Positions 10,200 through 21,297 of a DNA stretch of 64,000 bases are shown in pieces (the first letter of the stretch is position 1; every line of letters starts with the position of its first letter). The DNA is taken from assembly GCA_022495995.1 (NCBI GenBank), contig JAFEMH010000759.1:310001-374000 (forward strand). Reading direction: 5' to 3'. The notes beneath the pieces were generated by a model, which was not told the DNA's origin, did no database searches, and saw nothing but the letters and a program-made list of their open reading frames with translations. Position numbers and translations under genes: made by a program. This stretch comes from Adenophora triphylla var. japonica (lineage: Eukaryota > Streptophyta > Magnoliopsida > Asterales > Campanulaceae).

Positions 10200-12012
10200 T
10201 CTTCAAGATCCTTCGTATTTTCAAGGTAAAAACTTAGATCTTTGATTTCTTTGCTTTCTTGCAAATTCCTGTTTGTCGCATATGGCTAGGTGTAAATCTT
10301 GTGTTAGGCAAGTTAGGTATGGTCAATGCAAAAAATCTGGGGTTTTTTTACTATTTGGCTAGAGGTATTTGGGCGAGAATTCCCTTGACTGATTTGGTAA
10401 ATTGCTTAAGTGTTCATAAGGTAGATCTCGCCATTATTGATGTTGTTGAAGTTAGGGGCAGATGCTTTCTTCACTCTTCAGCCCCCATGTCTAGTTTTTT
10501 TTTAACTCTCAAGAACTTTGTGACCATATTTTTCGCTTTTATGGCTCCCCAATAGACTCTGACAGTTCTGATACTGATTTTCCCGCTGCAAGATCTATAG
10601 CTCATAGGGTATATTATAAACAAGTTGTTTCTTCTGATGATTCAGGCGAGATGTCGGAGGGAGCCCCCAGTACTTCTACTCAAATTGGCGGGAATTCAAA
10701 TGTTCCAAACTCACTACTTCACAAAATCCCCAAATAACCTCTTGCCATACGAATTGTCGTATTTCCGCCATTAGACACCGACAAGACGGAATTGTCGTAT
10801 TTTCGTCCCAACTTGAAGCCGGCCTAAGGATTCCCGTAGACCCCTTTATCTGCCTTATTCTTCATAAATCCCAAGCCGCTATTGCTGAACTTCACCCGAA
10901 CGCCATTAGGGTTTTAACTTGCTTCATAGTTATTTGCCGTGCTTTGAGGCAAGAACCAACTTCCCACCTTCTCCTAGATCTCTTTACTGGTTACCAGCAG
11001 AAAAACAAAGAAACTAATGATATCAGAATGTCCCTTCAATATAAAAAACCCAAAATACTAACACTCCACTTCTCGCCAAAGTTCACAACCGGCAAACTGA
11101 TCCCCTCTTTATAATTTCCCGCGTAGGCTAGGCTCTCCCTACAGATTTAACTGGCATCCACCCTAACATAGACAAAAAATGGGCCTTAGACGAAGAAGAA
11201 AAATGCCTTAATAACAAAATTCTTAAAATCCTCACAGATGCTTCTGGAACTACCACTCCTCCCCAGCCTTGTTTTCTTGCCAAAAAAATATCTTGGATCA
11301 GACTTTACCCAGGTTGGGCTTTCCAATAACTTCTCGCCTATTCCTCCAAGGGTTGCCATTGAGCATCCCACTTCTTATCCTGGTTGGGAGATACATTCAG
11401 GCGACAAATTCAGTTCAGAGTGTACTATTTGCGGGAATGGCAAAAATCTTTGCCCAGCCATGCTGAAAGTCCAACGTACGGTTCTCGCTGTTTTCCTCTC
11501 TTCCATTTTTTCTAGGTTAACTTTCCTTTATTGCTAACTCATTTTACTTTCTCTCAGAACATCGCACCATGAACGTTAATCAAAGGAGGCTGGCCCAATC
11601 CAACTCAGAGGCTCAGGCGAAAAGGCTAGCTATGGCCAGGAGAGCTAGCCTAGCTGCTCAGAAAGATGACCTCACCATTCCCATCGCACCCACTGGTGTT
11701 GATGAAAAGGTTGCCAGTGAAGGTTATCGCAAGAGAGCTTCCACCATCCCCCGCCAAAAGAAGCGACAACGTACTGCGCCTTCTGCCAAGCCCCAAGGAG
11801 ATAAGCCTGCGGATCTTGAATTACGGGATGAAGATGACGATGAAGAAGATGCCGCTGTTCCTGCTGAAGATCAGGCTGAATATCAAGAGGTGGAAGCTAA
11901 CGCTGTTGGTCATACTGATGGAGCACATACTGAAGATCCAGCTAGCGGAAAAAGAGATCCCGCCTCCTTCGCTAACAGATGATCCTGCTCATGCAACTTC
12001 CTCCCCTGACCA
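10200..12012 (+). pseudogene. antisense extra gene of the Tat element, 5' part
   Basis: Runs opposite to gag-pol. Protein-like pieces: a block near 10830-11110 with IPVDPFICLILHKSQAAIAE then LHPNAIRVLTCFIVI, resembling the 'putative gypsy-type transposon' domain (Pfam Transposase_28), also known from additional ORFs of Tat elements; then a basic and acidic region from 11569 (MNVNQRRLAQSNSEAQAKR, with acidic DEDDDEED near 11835). An intron is suggested by a GTACGG donor at about 11476 and CTCTCAG at 11551-11557. Several frame breaks lie between pieces, so it is probably inactive. It is cut at 12017 by Copia-1 and resumes at 20253. Function unknown. The domain call is from memory of the family pattern, moderate confidence. 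Confidence 0.55.
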
Positions 12013-12017
12013 CCAAT

Positions 12018-13419
12018 TGTTGGGTTTTATGGGTCCATGCGCAGCGGAATTAAGCATCTAATAACACAAAACCCAAGAGCCCTAGGATCCATTATATACA
12101 ATTAATTTGAATTCCTATGGGATAGAATTTACCAACCTTATTTGCTTTCCGTTCTTGAGCTATCGAACAATTCGTCAATGTGATTTTGAATCACAAACTT
12201 GAATCTTCAGATTGTTTGAACACTTAGAACTCTAGGCCTTGATCGTTGTACGAGCGAAGACCCTCTAGTAGTATCCACACGTTGGAATGAACCAAGAACT
12301 GTTCTTGAGAATTGCTAGATTCTTAAACCCTATGGAAGAAATTGAGAAATCCTTTTGTGATTTTTCTCTCTTGAAAATTCGGCTCGACAATTAGGGTTTA
12401 CAGACTTAATATTTATACTACATTAGTATAGGTATTTGTTTCCTAATCAAATTAGGAAACTGTCTGTCAAACCGCCTTAGGCTTGAAGTGTCGCGCGACC
12501 AGACGAGTCTTCTGGACAAGTTTTGTCGCGCAACTAGACAAGTCTTCCGGACATGTTTTGTCGCGCTACAGATTAAGCCATATCAGGAATTCTCAACTTT
12601 CTTCCTTTGGTTTAACCAATTCATTCCAATTGTGTGTGACCCAATAGGATTATATTATGTTGGCAATGAGTTCGATCATATCGACCCTCATAAGACATAA
12701 GCGGACTCTAGCAAGCCATTATGTCTACCCAAATAATATAACATAAGAGTTCACGTTTCCAATGGTACACTTTCATTTCTCCCTTTGTCTCACGATGTTA
12801 TATTGAACACAAGTCATGGTCCACGTCAACTTGTATTTGTTCAATGCTTTCTCGATCTTGAGTATAATGATAATCCAATCGTATTGGGGTATGGCCATAC
12901 ACTTTCATCATTATCACTCATCGAGGGGCCCAAGCAAAACATCTCTCTTTCGAGGGACAAATTCCATCTTGACTTATCATCCTTCCCATCATGAATCCGA
13001 TCATGCCAAAGATAGCCTTTATAAATATCGTGTTAAGATATCGTTTGACTAAAATCAAACATGACTTTCATCATATGTAAGGTCATGATAATCTCAGGTC
13101 TAGGGACTAAATGAAGTGATCATATGAGATTTAATTATGACATTTGACCATGACATAAATCTCATACGGGTCAAGTCCAGTCACTTGTTCTCTAACAAGT
13201 ACCCATAAATTTAATGTACATCTCTATGCATATAATCATCATTTGATTATCCATTAACATTTATACTAATTATTCACTTAATAATTAGGGACGGAGATTA
13301 TTACAATAAATATGTAAAATATAATAATCAAATAATAAATATTCTCTCTAATCAAGGATAAAGATGATACATAATGGTTTAAGTTAAACATAACTAAAGC
13401 CTAGGGCATTACACCAACA
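12018..13419 (-). repeat. 3' LTR of Copia-1
   Basis: Ends TGTTGGGTTT...ACACCAACA. TGTCGCGCG-type motifs lie at about 12489, 12523 and 12559, just upstream (minus sense) of a TATAAATA box near 12417-12410. Long, AT-rich and non-coding. Confidence 0.93.
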
Positions 13420-16400
13420 GTCTACCACTTGCACTAGGCTCCATCTATGTATCAAATACTCATGGACCTAACATGACCATCATGCTTCTGCCTGTGCGAG
13501 GGTCTTTGTAAGTGAATCCCTAATGTCATCATCGGTTGATACTTTGCATATCTTAACGTCTTCTCAATCTTTATGAATTCCTCGAAAAACATCTAAGTAT
13601 GTGTTTGGATCGCTGTTGTGACCTTGGTTCCATTGTTTGTACAAATGGCACCATATTTATCACAACAAAGTTCCATCAATTAGTGATACTTGGAACATTT
13701 CCAAAACACTAAATGAACTTTTGATCCAAACTGCCTCTTTTAGCTACATCACATGTTGCTAAAATTTGGCCTTAGTAGTAGAATCGGCTACAATTTTCTG
13801 CTTGGAATTCTTCCAATCAGAAACTGCACCTTTAACAAGCATAAACACAAACTCTAATTGCGATTTTAAACTAGCTTTGTCAGATTGGAAGCTAGCATCT
13901 ATGTAACCCTTACAACAAGATTATCTTCCAACCTTTCAAATACCAAGAACGTATCCTTAGTTCTCCTTAAGTACTTAAGGATCATCTTTGATTGCCATCC
14001 AATGGTTCTCAACAGGATCAGATTGGTATCGACTCGTCATGCTTAGAGCATACGAGACGTCGGGTCTAGTACAAATCATGGCATACATGACAGATCCAAA
14101 TGTCAGAGTATATATAACTTCATTCATTCCCTCTTGCTCATCAGTTGTCATAAAACAATGAGTATTGCAAAGAGAAATACCATGACCCATTGACAAGTTA
14201 CTTTTCTTAGACTCTTCTAAAAACCTTGTCAATGCGAGTATTTTGACTCAAATCAATTTATCCTTTTAGGTCTATCTCTATAGATCTTGATGCCAAGGAT
14301 GTAAGTGGCTTCCCATATCTTTCATTGAGAAACCTTTCCTTGACCAAGACTTGACAGTCTTAAGTGTCGGAACTTTGTTTTTCCAATGAGTAAGATATCA
14401 TTGTAATAAAACAATAGAAATAATACTACGCTCCCACTGAATTTTCATGTATACACAAGGTTCATCTTCGTACTTGATGAAATCAAACTCTTTGACCGAT
14501 TCATCAAAATGAAGATTCCAATTCCTTGAAGCTTGCTTCAACCCATCTCATGGATCTTTGCAACATGCATACTTTATTAGAATTTCTCGGATCGACAAAA
14601 CTTCGGGTTGTGTACTATACACATCCTTAATAATCTTTCCATTTAAAGAAAGTCGTTTGACATCCATTTGTCATATCACATAGTCACAAGATGCGATAAT
14701 GGCAATCGAAACTCTAACAGACTTCGGCATTGTAACTGGCAAAAAGGCTTCAACATAGTCAATACTATGAATTTGCCTAAATCCCTTTGCTACAATCCTT
14801 AATCATGAAAGTATACACCTTCCCATCCATGTCGGTCTTGAAGACCTACTTGCACCTTTAGTTTTTACACCTTCAGGTGGATCAATCAAGTTCCAAACTT
14901 GATTATCAGACATGGATTGTAATTCAGATTCCACAGTTCCTAACTATTTATTTGAATTGGGAGTGGACATCGCCTCAGGATAGGAAGAAGGATCGTCATT
15001 TTCAATGACTTCCTCCTTATTACTTTCTGATACTAGAAATCAATATTTCTCGAGTTCGGATCGTAACCTATCCAATCTACGATGGACTTGTGCATCTTGA
15101 ACCGGTTCCACAATTCCTTTTGAACTTGGTTCTGTCTCTATTCTTGGTTCCATATTATTTTTGGGTTCTTGAACTTCTTCAAGATTAATTTTACTTCCAC
15201 TAGATTCTTTATTGAGAAACTATTTCTCAAGAAACAAATCGTATAGAGCAACAAACGTTTTGTTCTCTTTGCGGTTGTAAGATTAATTTCCGAAAATAAC
15301 CTTCTCAGATTTGGTGCTAACTTATCAGAGACAAGTCTTTCTTTTAAGCTTTGCAAACCCAAATCTTCATGAAAGACAAACTAAGTTTTCTTCCATGCCA
15401 CATCTCATGTGGGGCCTTAGGAACCGATTTAGTAAGGACTCAATTTCAGTGTAACCGCATTATTTCTAATGCATATCCTCAAAAGGAAATAGAAAAGTCA
15501 AATTGACACATCATCGAACGAACCATGTCCTACAAGGTTCAATTTCTCCTATCAGACACACCATACAATGTGGTGTTCCGGGTGGAGTCAACTCTGAAAC
15601 GATTTCACAGTTTTGAGATGATTGTCAAACTCTTGGCTCAAATATTCATCACCTCGATCTAATCGAAGTACTTAATAGTTTTGCCAAGTTGTTTTGTACT
15701 TCATCTTGAAATGTTCGAAACATTTCAAACGATTCACCTTTAGACTTCATCAGATAGACATAGTCATATCTAGATAAGTCATCGGTGAATGTGATGAAAC
15801 ACCAAAATCCTCCCCTAGCAATGCTGCTTAATAGTCCACATACATCTCATGTATAATGACCAATAAGTCACTAGCCCTCCCACTACTCTTAGTGTAGGGT
15901 GGTTTGGTCAATAATCCCAATAAACAAGATCCACATTCCTCAAATGATTCAGAATCATATGAGTCTAAAAGTCCATGTTAATGGAGTTTAGATATATGTT
16001 TCTTATTTATTTGGCCAAGCCGACAATGCCATATGAACGCGTTGTTCATATTATTCGGTTTAGATTTCCCATTTATATTATAGATATCTTCAATATTATT
16101 TTGTTTCTCATCATCAAGGATATGAAGACCATTCTATGACATATGCAATACAATAAGGCATATCATTAAACAAATATAAAATTTCTTATTTTCAATAAGA
16201 AAATTATATTTTTCATCATCCATATAAGAAACGAAAATAATATCCTACCCAAATCCGGAACTTAGTAACATTTGTTCGAAACAAGTACTAGTTCACTAGG
16301 TAAATTGACTTCATAAGTCCCTATGGCTAATGCAGCAACTCTTGCTTCATTCCCACGCATAGGTTTAATTTACCTTATTTGAGTAGCTTTCTATTCTTTG

Positions 16401-17150
16401 TTCCTTGCACATTTAAACAAATGTGGGATCCAATCCGGTATCATATACCCAAGAACAAGAAGTCGAAAGGAAAATATCTATCATATAGATACTTGAAGTA
16501 GTAGCAATCATATTTCCCTTCTTCACCTTTTAGGCCTTCCTAATAAGCCTTGAAACTTTGCTTCCAATGAAAATCTCATTACAATGGTAGCAAAATGCAT
16601 TCTTTTGAGACATTTTGGGTTTAGCCTCTTCGACTTTGGTAACTTTGGCCCTAGGTTTAGCAACCTTTGCTTTACCTTCTTTACCTTTTCTCTATGAACC
16701 CCTTTCTTGTGTTAACCATTAACACACTTGCGGATTGCTCCCTTTTGCATCTCATGCATTAGGAACCTTCACCACAACATACATCTTTTGCCTAGCTTGC
16801 ACTTGGAACATTTTCTTTGTGCGTTGTGCTTAGAACAAAACAGTTATCATGTGCTCAAGGTTCTTCATAAGAATCTTTAGACATGGTGGCCAGTATAAGA
16901 CAAGCAATATCATTAGAGTCATCAACATGTTTCTAATGTTGCTCCTTATCTGCCCTTTGCAACATTTGCAGTAGGTTCAACAGGAATGGATTCATCAAGA
17001 ACGTACATATTTGCCTAAGAACCATTCTTTAGGCTTCTGATCCAATCAGAATTATCTGTACCGTTCCTTCCGAACTTTGTCCTTCATAAGGACGAATCGC
17101 AATTTATTGTGTAATGCTACTTCTACAACAAAATATACAAATTATATGAA
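13420..17150 (-). pseudogene. Copia-1 gag-pol remains
   Basis: On the minus strand the recognisable pieces run in pol order from right to left. A CYHCNE zinc-knuckle-like stretch lies near 16620. A stretch with ENDDPSSYPEAMSTPNS is near 15000, followed by SELQSMSDNQVWNLIDPPEG, which is the start of a copia reverse transcriptase. The RT/RNase H segment at 14232-13975 has CTRPDVSYALSMTSRYQSDP. Stops and frameshifts occur every few hundred bases. A purine tract (GCAAGTGGTAGAC) ends the interior at 13420. There is no coding capacity left. Confidence 0.75.
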
Positions 17151-17352
17151 CACATATTGATATCAACACATTTATCATTTAAGAGAAAATCATTTATTTC
17201 ACAAATATCCCACTAAATTATACACCTTCCAATGCAAATAAGCATAATATAATTTAATGGGCTAAGATCCAACTTTAATTTAATCTCAAGTACGCTATGG
17301 CGCACCGCTCAAGATTAAAGTTAATTAGGTAGAAAACATCAATCATATCGTA
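17151..17352. other. Copia-1 interior, no gene seen
   Basis: AT-rich interior sequence between the pol remains and the nested Stowaway MITE. Nothing recognised. Confidence 0.4.
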
Positions 17353-17354
17353 TA

Positions 17355-17610
17355 CTCCCTCCGTCCCATAAAACATTACCCCTTTTACTATTTTGGACGT
17401 CCCACTTTAAAGTCCCACTTTCCTAAAAAGGAAATTTTTTAATACTTCTTTATTCATGGGACCCACTTGTCATACTCACAACACTTTTCAAATTTACTAT
17501 TCTCTCCACTCATTCTCTCTCCTCCCACTCACAACACCTACTTTAATAACATTATTCCTTATTTTCCGTTCTCAACAGTAAAGGAGTAAAGTTCTATGGG
17601 ACGAAGGGAG
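17355..17610. mobile_element. Stowaway MITE inside Copia-1
   Basis: Terminal inverted repeats CTCCCTCCGTCCCATA and TATGGGACGAAGGGAG, with TA duplications at 17353-17354 and 17611-17612. It is 256 bp, with both ends well preserved. Confidence 0.9.
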
Positions 17611-18447
17611 TATGACTCTTAGATCTTTTATGAGATTTATTTAAGACATCATATGTCTAAGCATATTTTAATCTCATCTTATGCCTTGGGTCCAAAACCA
17701 TTTTGATAACCCAATTAAGTTCATCCACTTTAAACGTATAGGAACCACCATTTCCTCAGCTTGCTCGCACAACGAATAGAATCAAAGCACCTTGCTATGG
17801 CAAGCCCATCCAAAACTATCCGAGTGGTCTCAAGTGTTTTAATCATGAATTGGCATAAAGAACTTAAAAGTTAAATGAGGGTTCTTTAAAGCAGATTATA
17901 AGCATATCAGCAAAGATAATCATAATCGTGCACCAGGTAAGTTCCTAAGAAAATAGGTGAGCCACAAGGACTACTTAAGTACCAAATCTCTCCTTTCGAC
18001 AGAACTCTCCTAGACATGCACAATTAGAATACCAGCTCTGATTTGCAATATAATCAATACTTTGTATATGACTTGTTTCTCACAAACAATCCGATAACCA
18101 TCAAATTTTGCGTAAACTGACTTGTTTCTCATAAACAATCAGAAAACCAAATTTTAATGTTTCAACTAAACATTCAGGAAATTACAATTTAATGTTTCAA
18201 CTAAACATCTAACAAAACTTCTTAACATTTAAGAACATATAATTCATGCATCGCAACAATTAATTAAAATCACATTTAAATTAATTAAGCATGCATAAAT
18301 AATGAATTAATCTAGCATGGCCCTATAAACTTAATTTCCAGAAATTTATAGCATCCAGATTAAGACATAAACATACCAGATTGTAAACATATTCACGAAT
18401 TAGCAGGATTATGTAACAAACTGATTCTGCCCAGATTGGGCAAGTTT

Positions 18448-18606
18448 TGTCGCGTGACAGAAGCAAGCTTTGTCGCGTGACACAAGCATGTTCTATCGCG
18501 TGACACAGGCAACCTTTGTCGCGTGACATAGACTTCCAATGTCCTGTTATGTCGCGCGACCCATAGAGTCCACCAGACTGCACATGGCAAACTCTGTCGC
18601 GTGACA
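18448..18606 (-). repeat. six TGTCGCGTGACA palindromes in the Copia-1 leader
   Basis: Copies near 18448, 18471, 18494 (TATCGCGTGACA), 18517, 18550 (TGTCGCGCGACC) and 18595, spaced about 22-45 bp. TGTCGCGCGACA would be a perfect palindrome. They lie 240-400 nt downstream of the primer site in the RNA sense, in the untranslated leader. The same motif occurs in U3 of this element's LTRs. Confidence 0.85.
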
Positions 18607-18832
18607 GAGTGATGCCAGGTTTGCAGATTTCCAGTTTCAATCAATTCCAATCATAGAGCAATTAAATCAAATAAACAGCTTTTAACAGATTTAATTCAAT
18701 ATGAACAGAAAACGACTTTGGCACATTGTTTCAAAAACAATAAAACTATCGCATACAAAACATGCAATAAGCATATAAACAATTTATATCTTAATTCTAG
18801 CATGTTAATTCAAACTTAACCATACGAACGGG

Positions 18833-18844
18833 GCTCTGATACCA
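18833..18844 (-). promoter_or_regulatory. primer-binding site of Copia-1 (tRNA-iMet type)
   Basis: On the minus strand TGGTATCAGAGC, the classic initiator-Met primer site, one base inside the 5' LTR that ends at 18846. It fixes the element's orientation. Confidence 0.92.
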
Positions 18845-18845
18845 C

Positions 18846-20247
18846 TGTTGGGTTTTATGGGTCCATGCGCAGCAGAATTAAGCATCTAATAACACAAAAC
18901 CCAAGAGCCCTAGGATCCGTTCTATACAATTAATTTGAATTCCTATGGGATAGAATTTACCAACCTTATTTGTTTTCCGTTCTTGAGCTATCGAACAATT
19001 CGTCAATGTGATTTTGAATCACAAACTTGAATCTTCAGATTGTTTGAACACTTAGAACTCTAGGCCTTGATCGTTGTACTAGCAAATACCCTCTAGTAGT
19101 ATCCACACGTTGGAATGAACCAAGAACCGTTCTTGAGAATTGCTAGATTCTTAAACCCTATGGAAGAAATTGAGAAATCCTTTTGTGATTTTTCTCTCTT
19201 GAAAATTCGGCTCGACAATTAGGGTTTACAGACTTAATATTTATACTACATTAGTATAGGTATTTGTTTCCTAATCAAATTAGGAAACTGTCTTTCAAAC
19301 CGCCTTAGGCTTGAAGTGTCGCGCGACCAGACGAGTCTTCTGGACAAGTTTTGTCGCACGACTAGACAAGTCTTTCGGACAAGTTCTGTCGTGCTACAAA
19401 TTAAGCCATATCAGGAATTCTCAACTTTCTTCCTTTGGTTTAACCAATTCATTCCAATTGTGTGTGACCCAATAGGATTATATTATGTTGGCAATGAGTT
19501 CGATCATATCGACCCTCATAAGACATAAGCGAACTCTAGCAAGCCATTATGTCTATCCAAATAATATAACGTAAGAGTTCACGTTTCCAATGGTACACTT
19601 CCATTTCTCCCTTTGTCTCACGATGTTATATTGAACACAAGTCATGGTCCACGTCAACTTGTATTTGTTCAATGCTTTCTCGATCTTGAGTGTAATGATA
19701 ATCCAATCGTATTGGGGTATGTCCATACACTTTCATCATTATCACTCATCGAGGGGCCCAAGCAAAACATCTCTCTTTCGAGGGACAAATTCCATCTTGA
19801 CTTATCATCCTTCCCATCATGAATCCGATCATGCCAAAGATAGCCTTTATAAATATCGTGTTAAGATATCGTTTGACTAAAATCAAACATGACTTTCATC
19901 ATATGTAAGGTCATGATAATCTCAGGTCTAGGGACTAAATGAAGTGATCATATGAGATTTAATTATGACATTTGACCATGACATAAATCTCATACGGGTC
20001 AAGTCCAGTCACTTGTTCTCTAACAAGTACCCATAAATTTAATGTGCATCTCTATGCATATAATCATCATATGATTATCCATTAACATTTATACTAATTA
20101 TTCACTTAATAATTAGGGACGGAGATTATTACAATAAATATGCAAAATATAATAATCAAATAATAAACATTCTCTCTAATCAAGGATAAAGATGATACAT
20201 AACGGTTTAAGTTAAACATAACTAAAGCCTAGGGCATTACACCAACA
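18846..20247 (-). repeat. 5' LTR of Copia-1
   Basis: Same length and ends as the 3' LTR. In the transcript sense, TGTCGCGCGACC (19328-19317) and variants at about 19362-19352 and 19395-19387 lie 70-150 bp upstream of TATAAATA (19245-19238). Confidence 0.93.
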
Positions 20248-20252
20248 CCAAT

Positions 20253-21297
20253 AACATACTTCTCACACCACTCCCCGGCGCAGAGCAAGCCGGCTGGAGG
20301 AGGACTTTCTGATTCCCACTGATGAAGATGGCATGAAAATCCTGTGCCAAGAAGCTAGCAACATTCCCGTGTTGAAGGGATTAATAACTGAGCGGAGGGA
20401 ACCTGTGGAATGCTTGCTTGGTTCCACAGCTTTGAAAAGATCTTGCGATGCTAAGCAAGTAGCCATCGTCAAGGAGCAAGATTCCACTCATTCCGCCTAC
20501 CATGAGGGAATCCATCTCTCAATGGTAAGGAAATCTTACTTCTTTTCGCTTTCACATTCTTTCTTTCACAAATTTTTTACTAACACTTTATTGTCGCCTT
20601 TCACCTTGCATGTCAGCAGCACTATCTTGGGTCTGGATAAGAAGTGTATAGAACTTGAGTCCAACCTGGAGGAAGCCTTACCTAAGTGGATACTCTTAAG
20701 GCTGATAAGGAAAATTTAAGGAAAAGAGTATCCAGGCGGGATGGTACTATTCAAGACCTAAAAGCCCAAAAGGAAAAAGATGATGCCAATTTATAGGCTG
20801 AGATAACTGCGAGAAATCAATTTCGGGAAGAGCTGGAGAAGAAGCGGCAAGACGCTGAGGACAAACTGCTAAGCATTGCCGCAGAAAATGAGCGACTTAG
20901 GAGTGAGAACTTTGTTCAAGCTAGCCAAGTGACCAAGCTCAAAAGTGATCTCACAGAAACCAAGAAGAAAGTTGCGTCTGAAGCCATGGATTTATACAAC
21001 AACGCTATTCTCCACACTTTGAGGGCTGTTGCCATTGATGCTTCTGAAATTCCCGCGATCACTCCTGCCCGCTTAGCTAAATGGGGCTCTGAGACTATCA
21101 TCAGTGACCATTGCCGCAAGGGACATAGCCTTATTCCTTACGGTGATGATGAACTTGCCCAGCTTGCGAAGGAGGATGCTATCTTAGGCAAGGCCGCCTG
21201 TACTGTTCCCGCTATCAACGCCAACAACATTATTCCAGAGTGGATTGACTTGTCGCAGAAAAACAAGGATGCTCTGAATGATTCTTATGCCGGCAAT
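20253..21297 (+). pseudogene. antisense extra gene of the Tat element, 3' part (coiled coil)
   Basis: Continues the gene broken at 12017. The first block (about 20269-20523) reads RRRASRLEEDFLIPTDEDGM and LITERREPVECLLGSTALK. It ends at a GTAAGG donor (20524), and an intron runs to about 20617 (TCAGCAG). The next block has KCIELESNLEEALPKW, then a long heptad-rich helical region near 20740-20990 (EELEKKRQDAEDKLLSIAAE) broken by a TAG near 20794 and a frame change near 20690. The last stretch, 20929-21297, includes TPARLAKWGSETIIS and ends NDSYAGN with TGA. A coiled-coil protein of unknown role. Introns on the antisense strand support a separate transcript. Confidence 0.55.

Larger units (their letters stand above)
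12018..20247 (-). mobile_element. Copia-1: Ty1/copia element nested in the Tat antisense gene
   Basis: Both LTRs are exactly 1402 bp (12018-13419 and 18846-20247) and differ at roughly 27-30 positions by eye (about 2%). Both start TGTTGGGTTT and end CACCAACA. The target duplication CCAAT is perfect (12013-12017 and 20248-20252). The primer site next to the right LTR puts the element on the minus strand. The 5.4-kb interior holds only broken pol, a Stowaway MITE and a leader with palindromic repeats. Removing it rejoins the two halves of the antisense gene. Confidence 0.95.

Noticed and set aside
12488..13052. small open frames repeated at 12488-13052 and 19316-19880
   Set aside because: They occur only because the Copia-1 LTR is duplicated. 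No protein features, and they run against the element's orientation.
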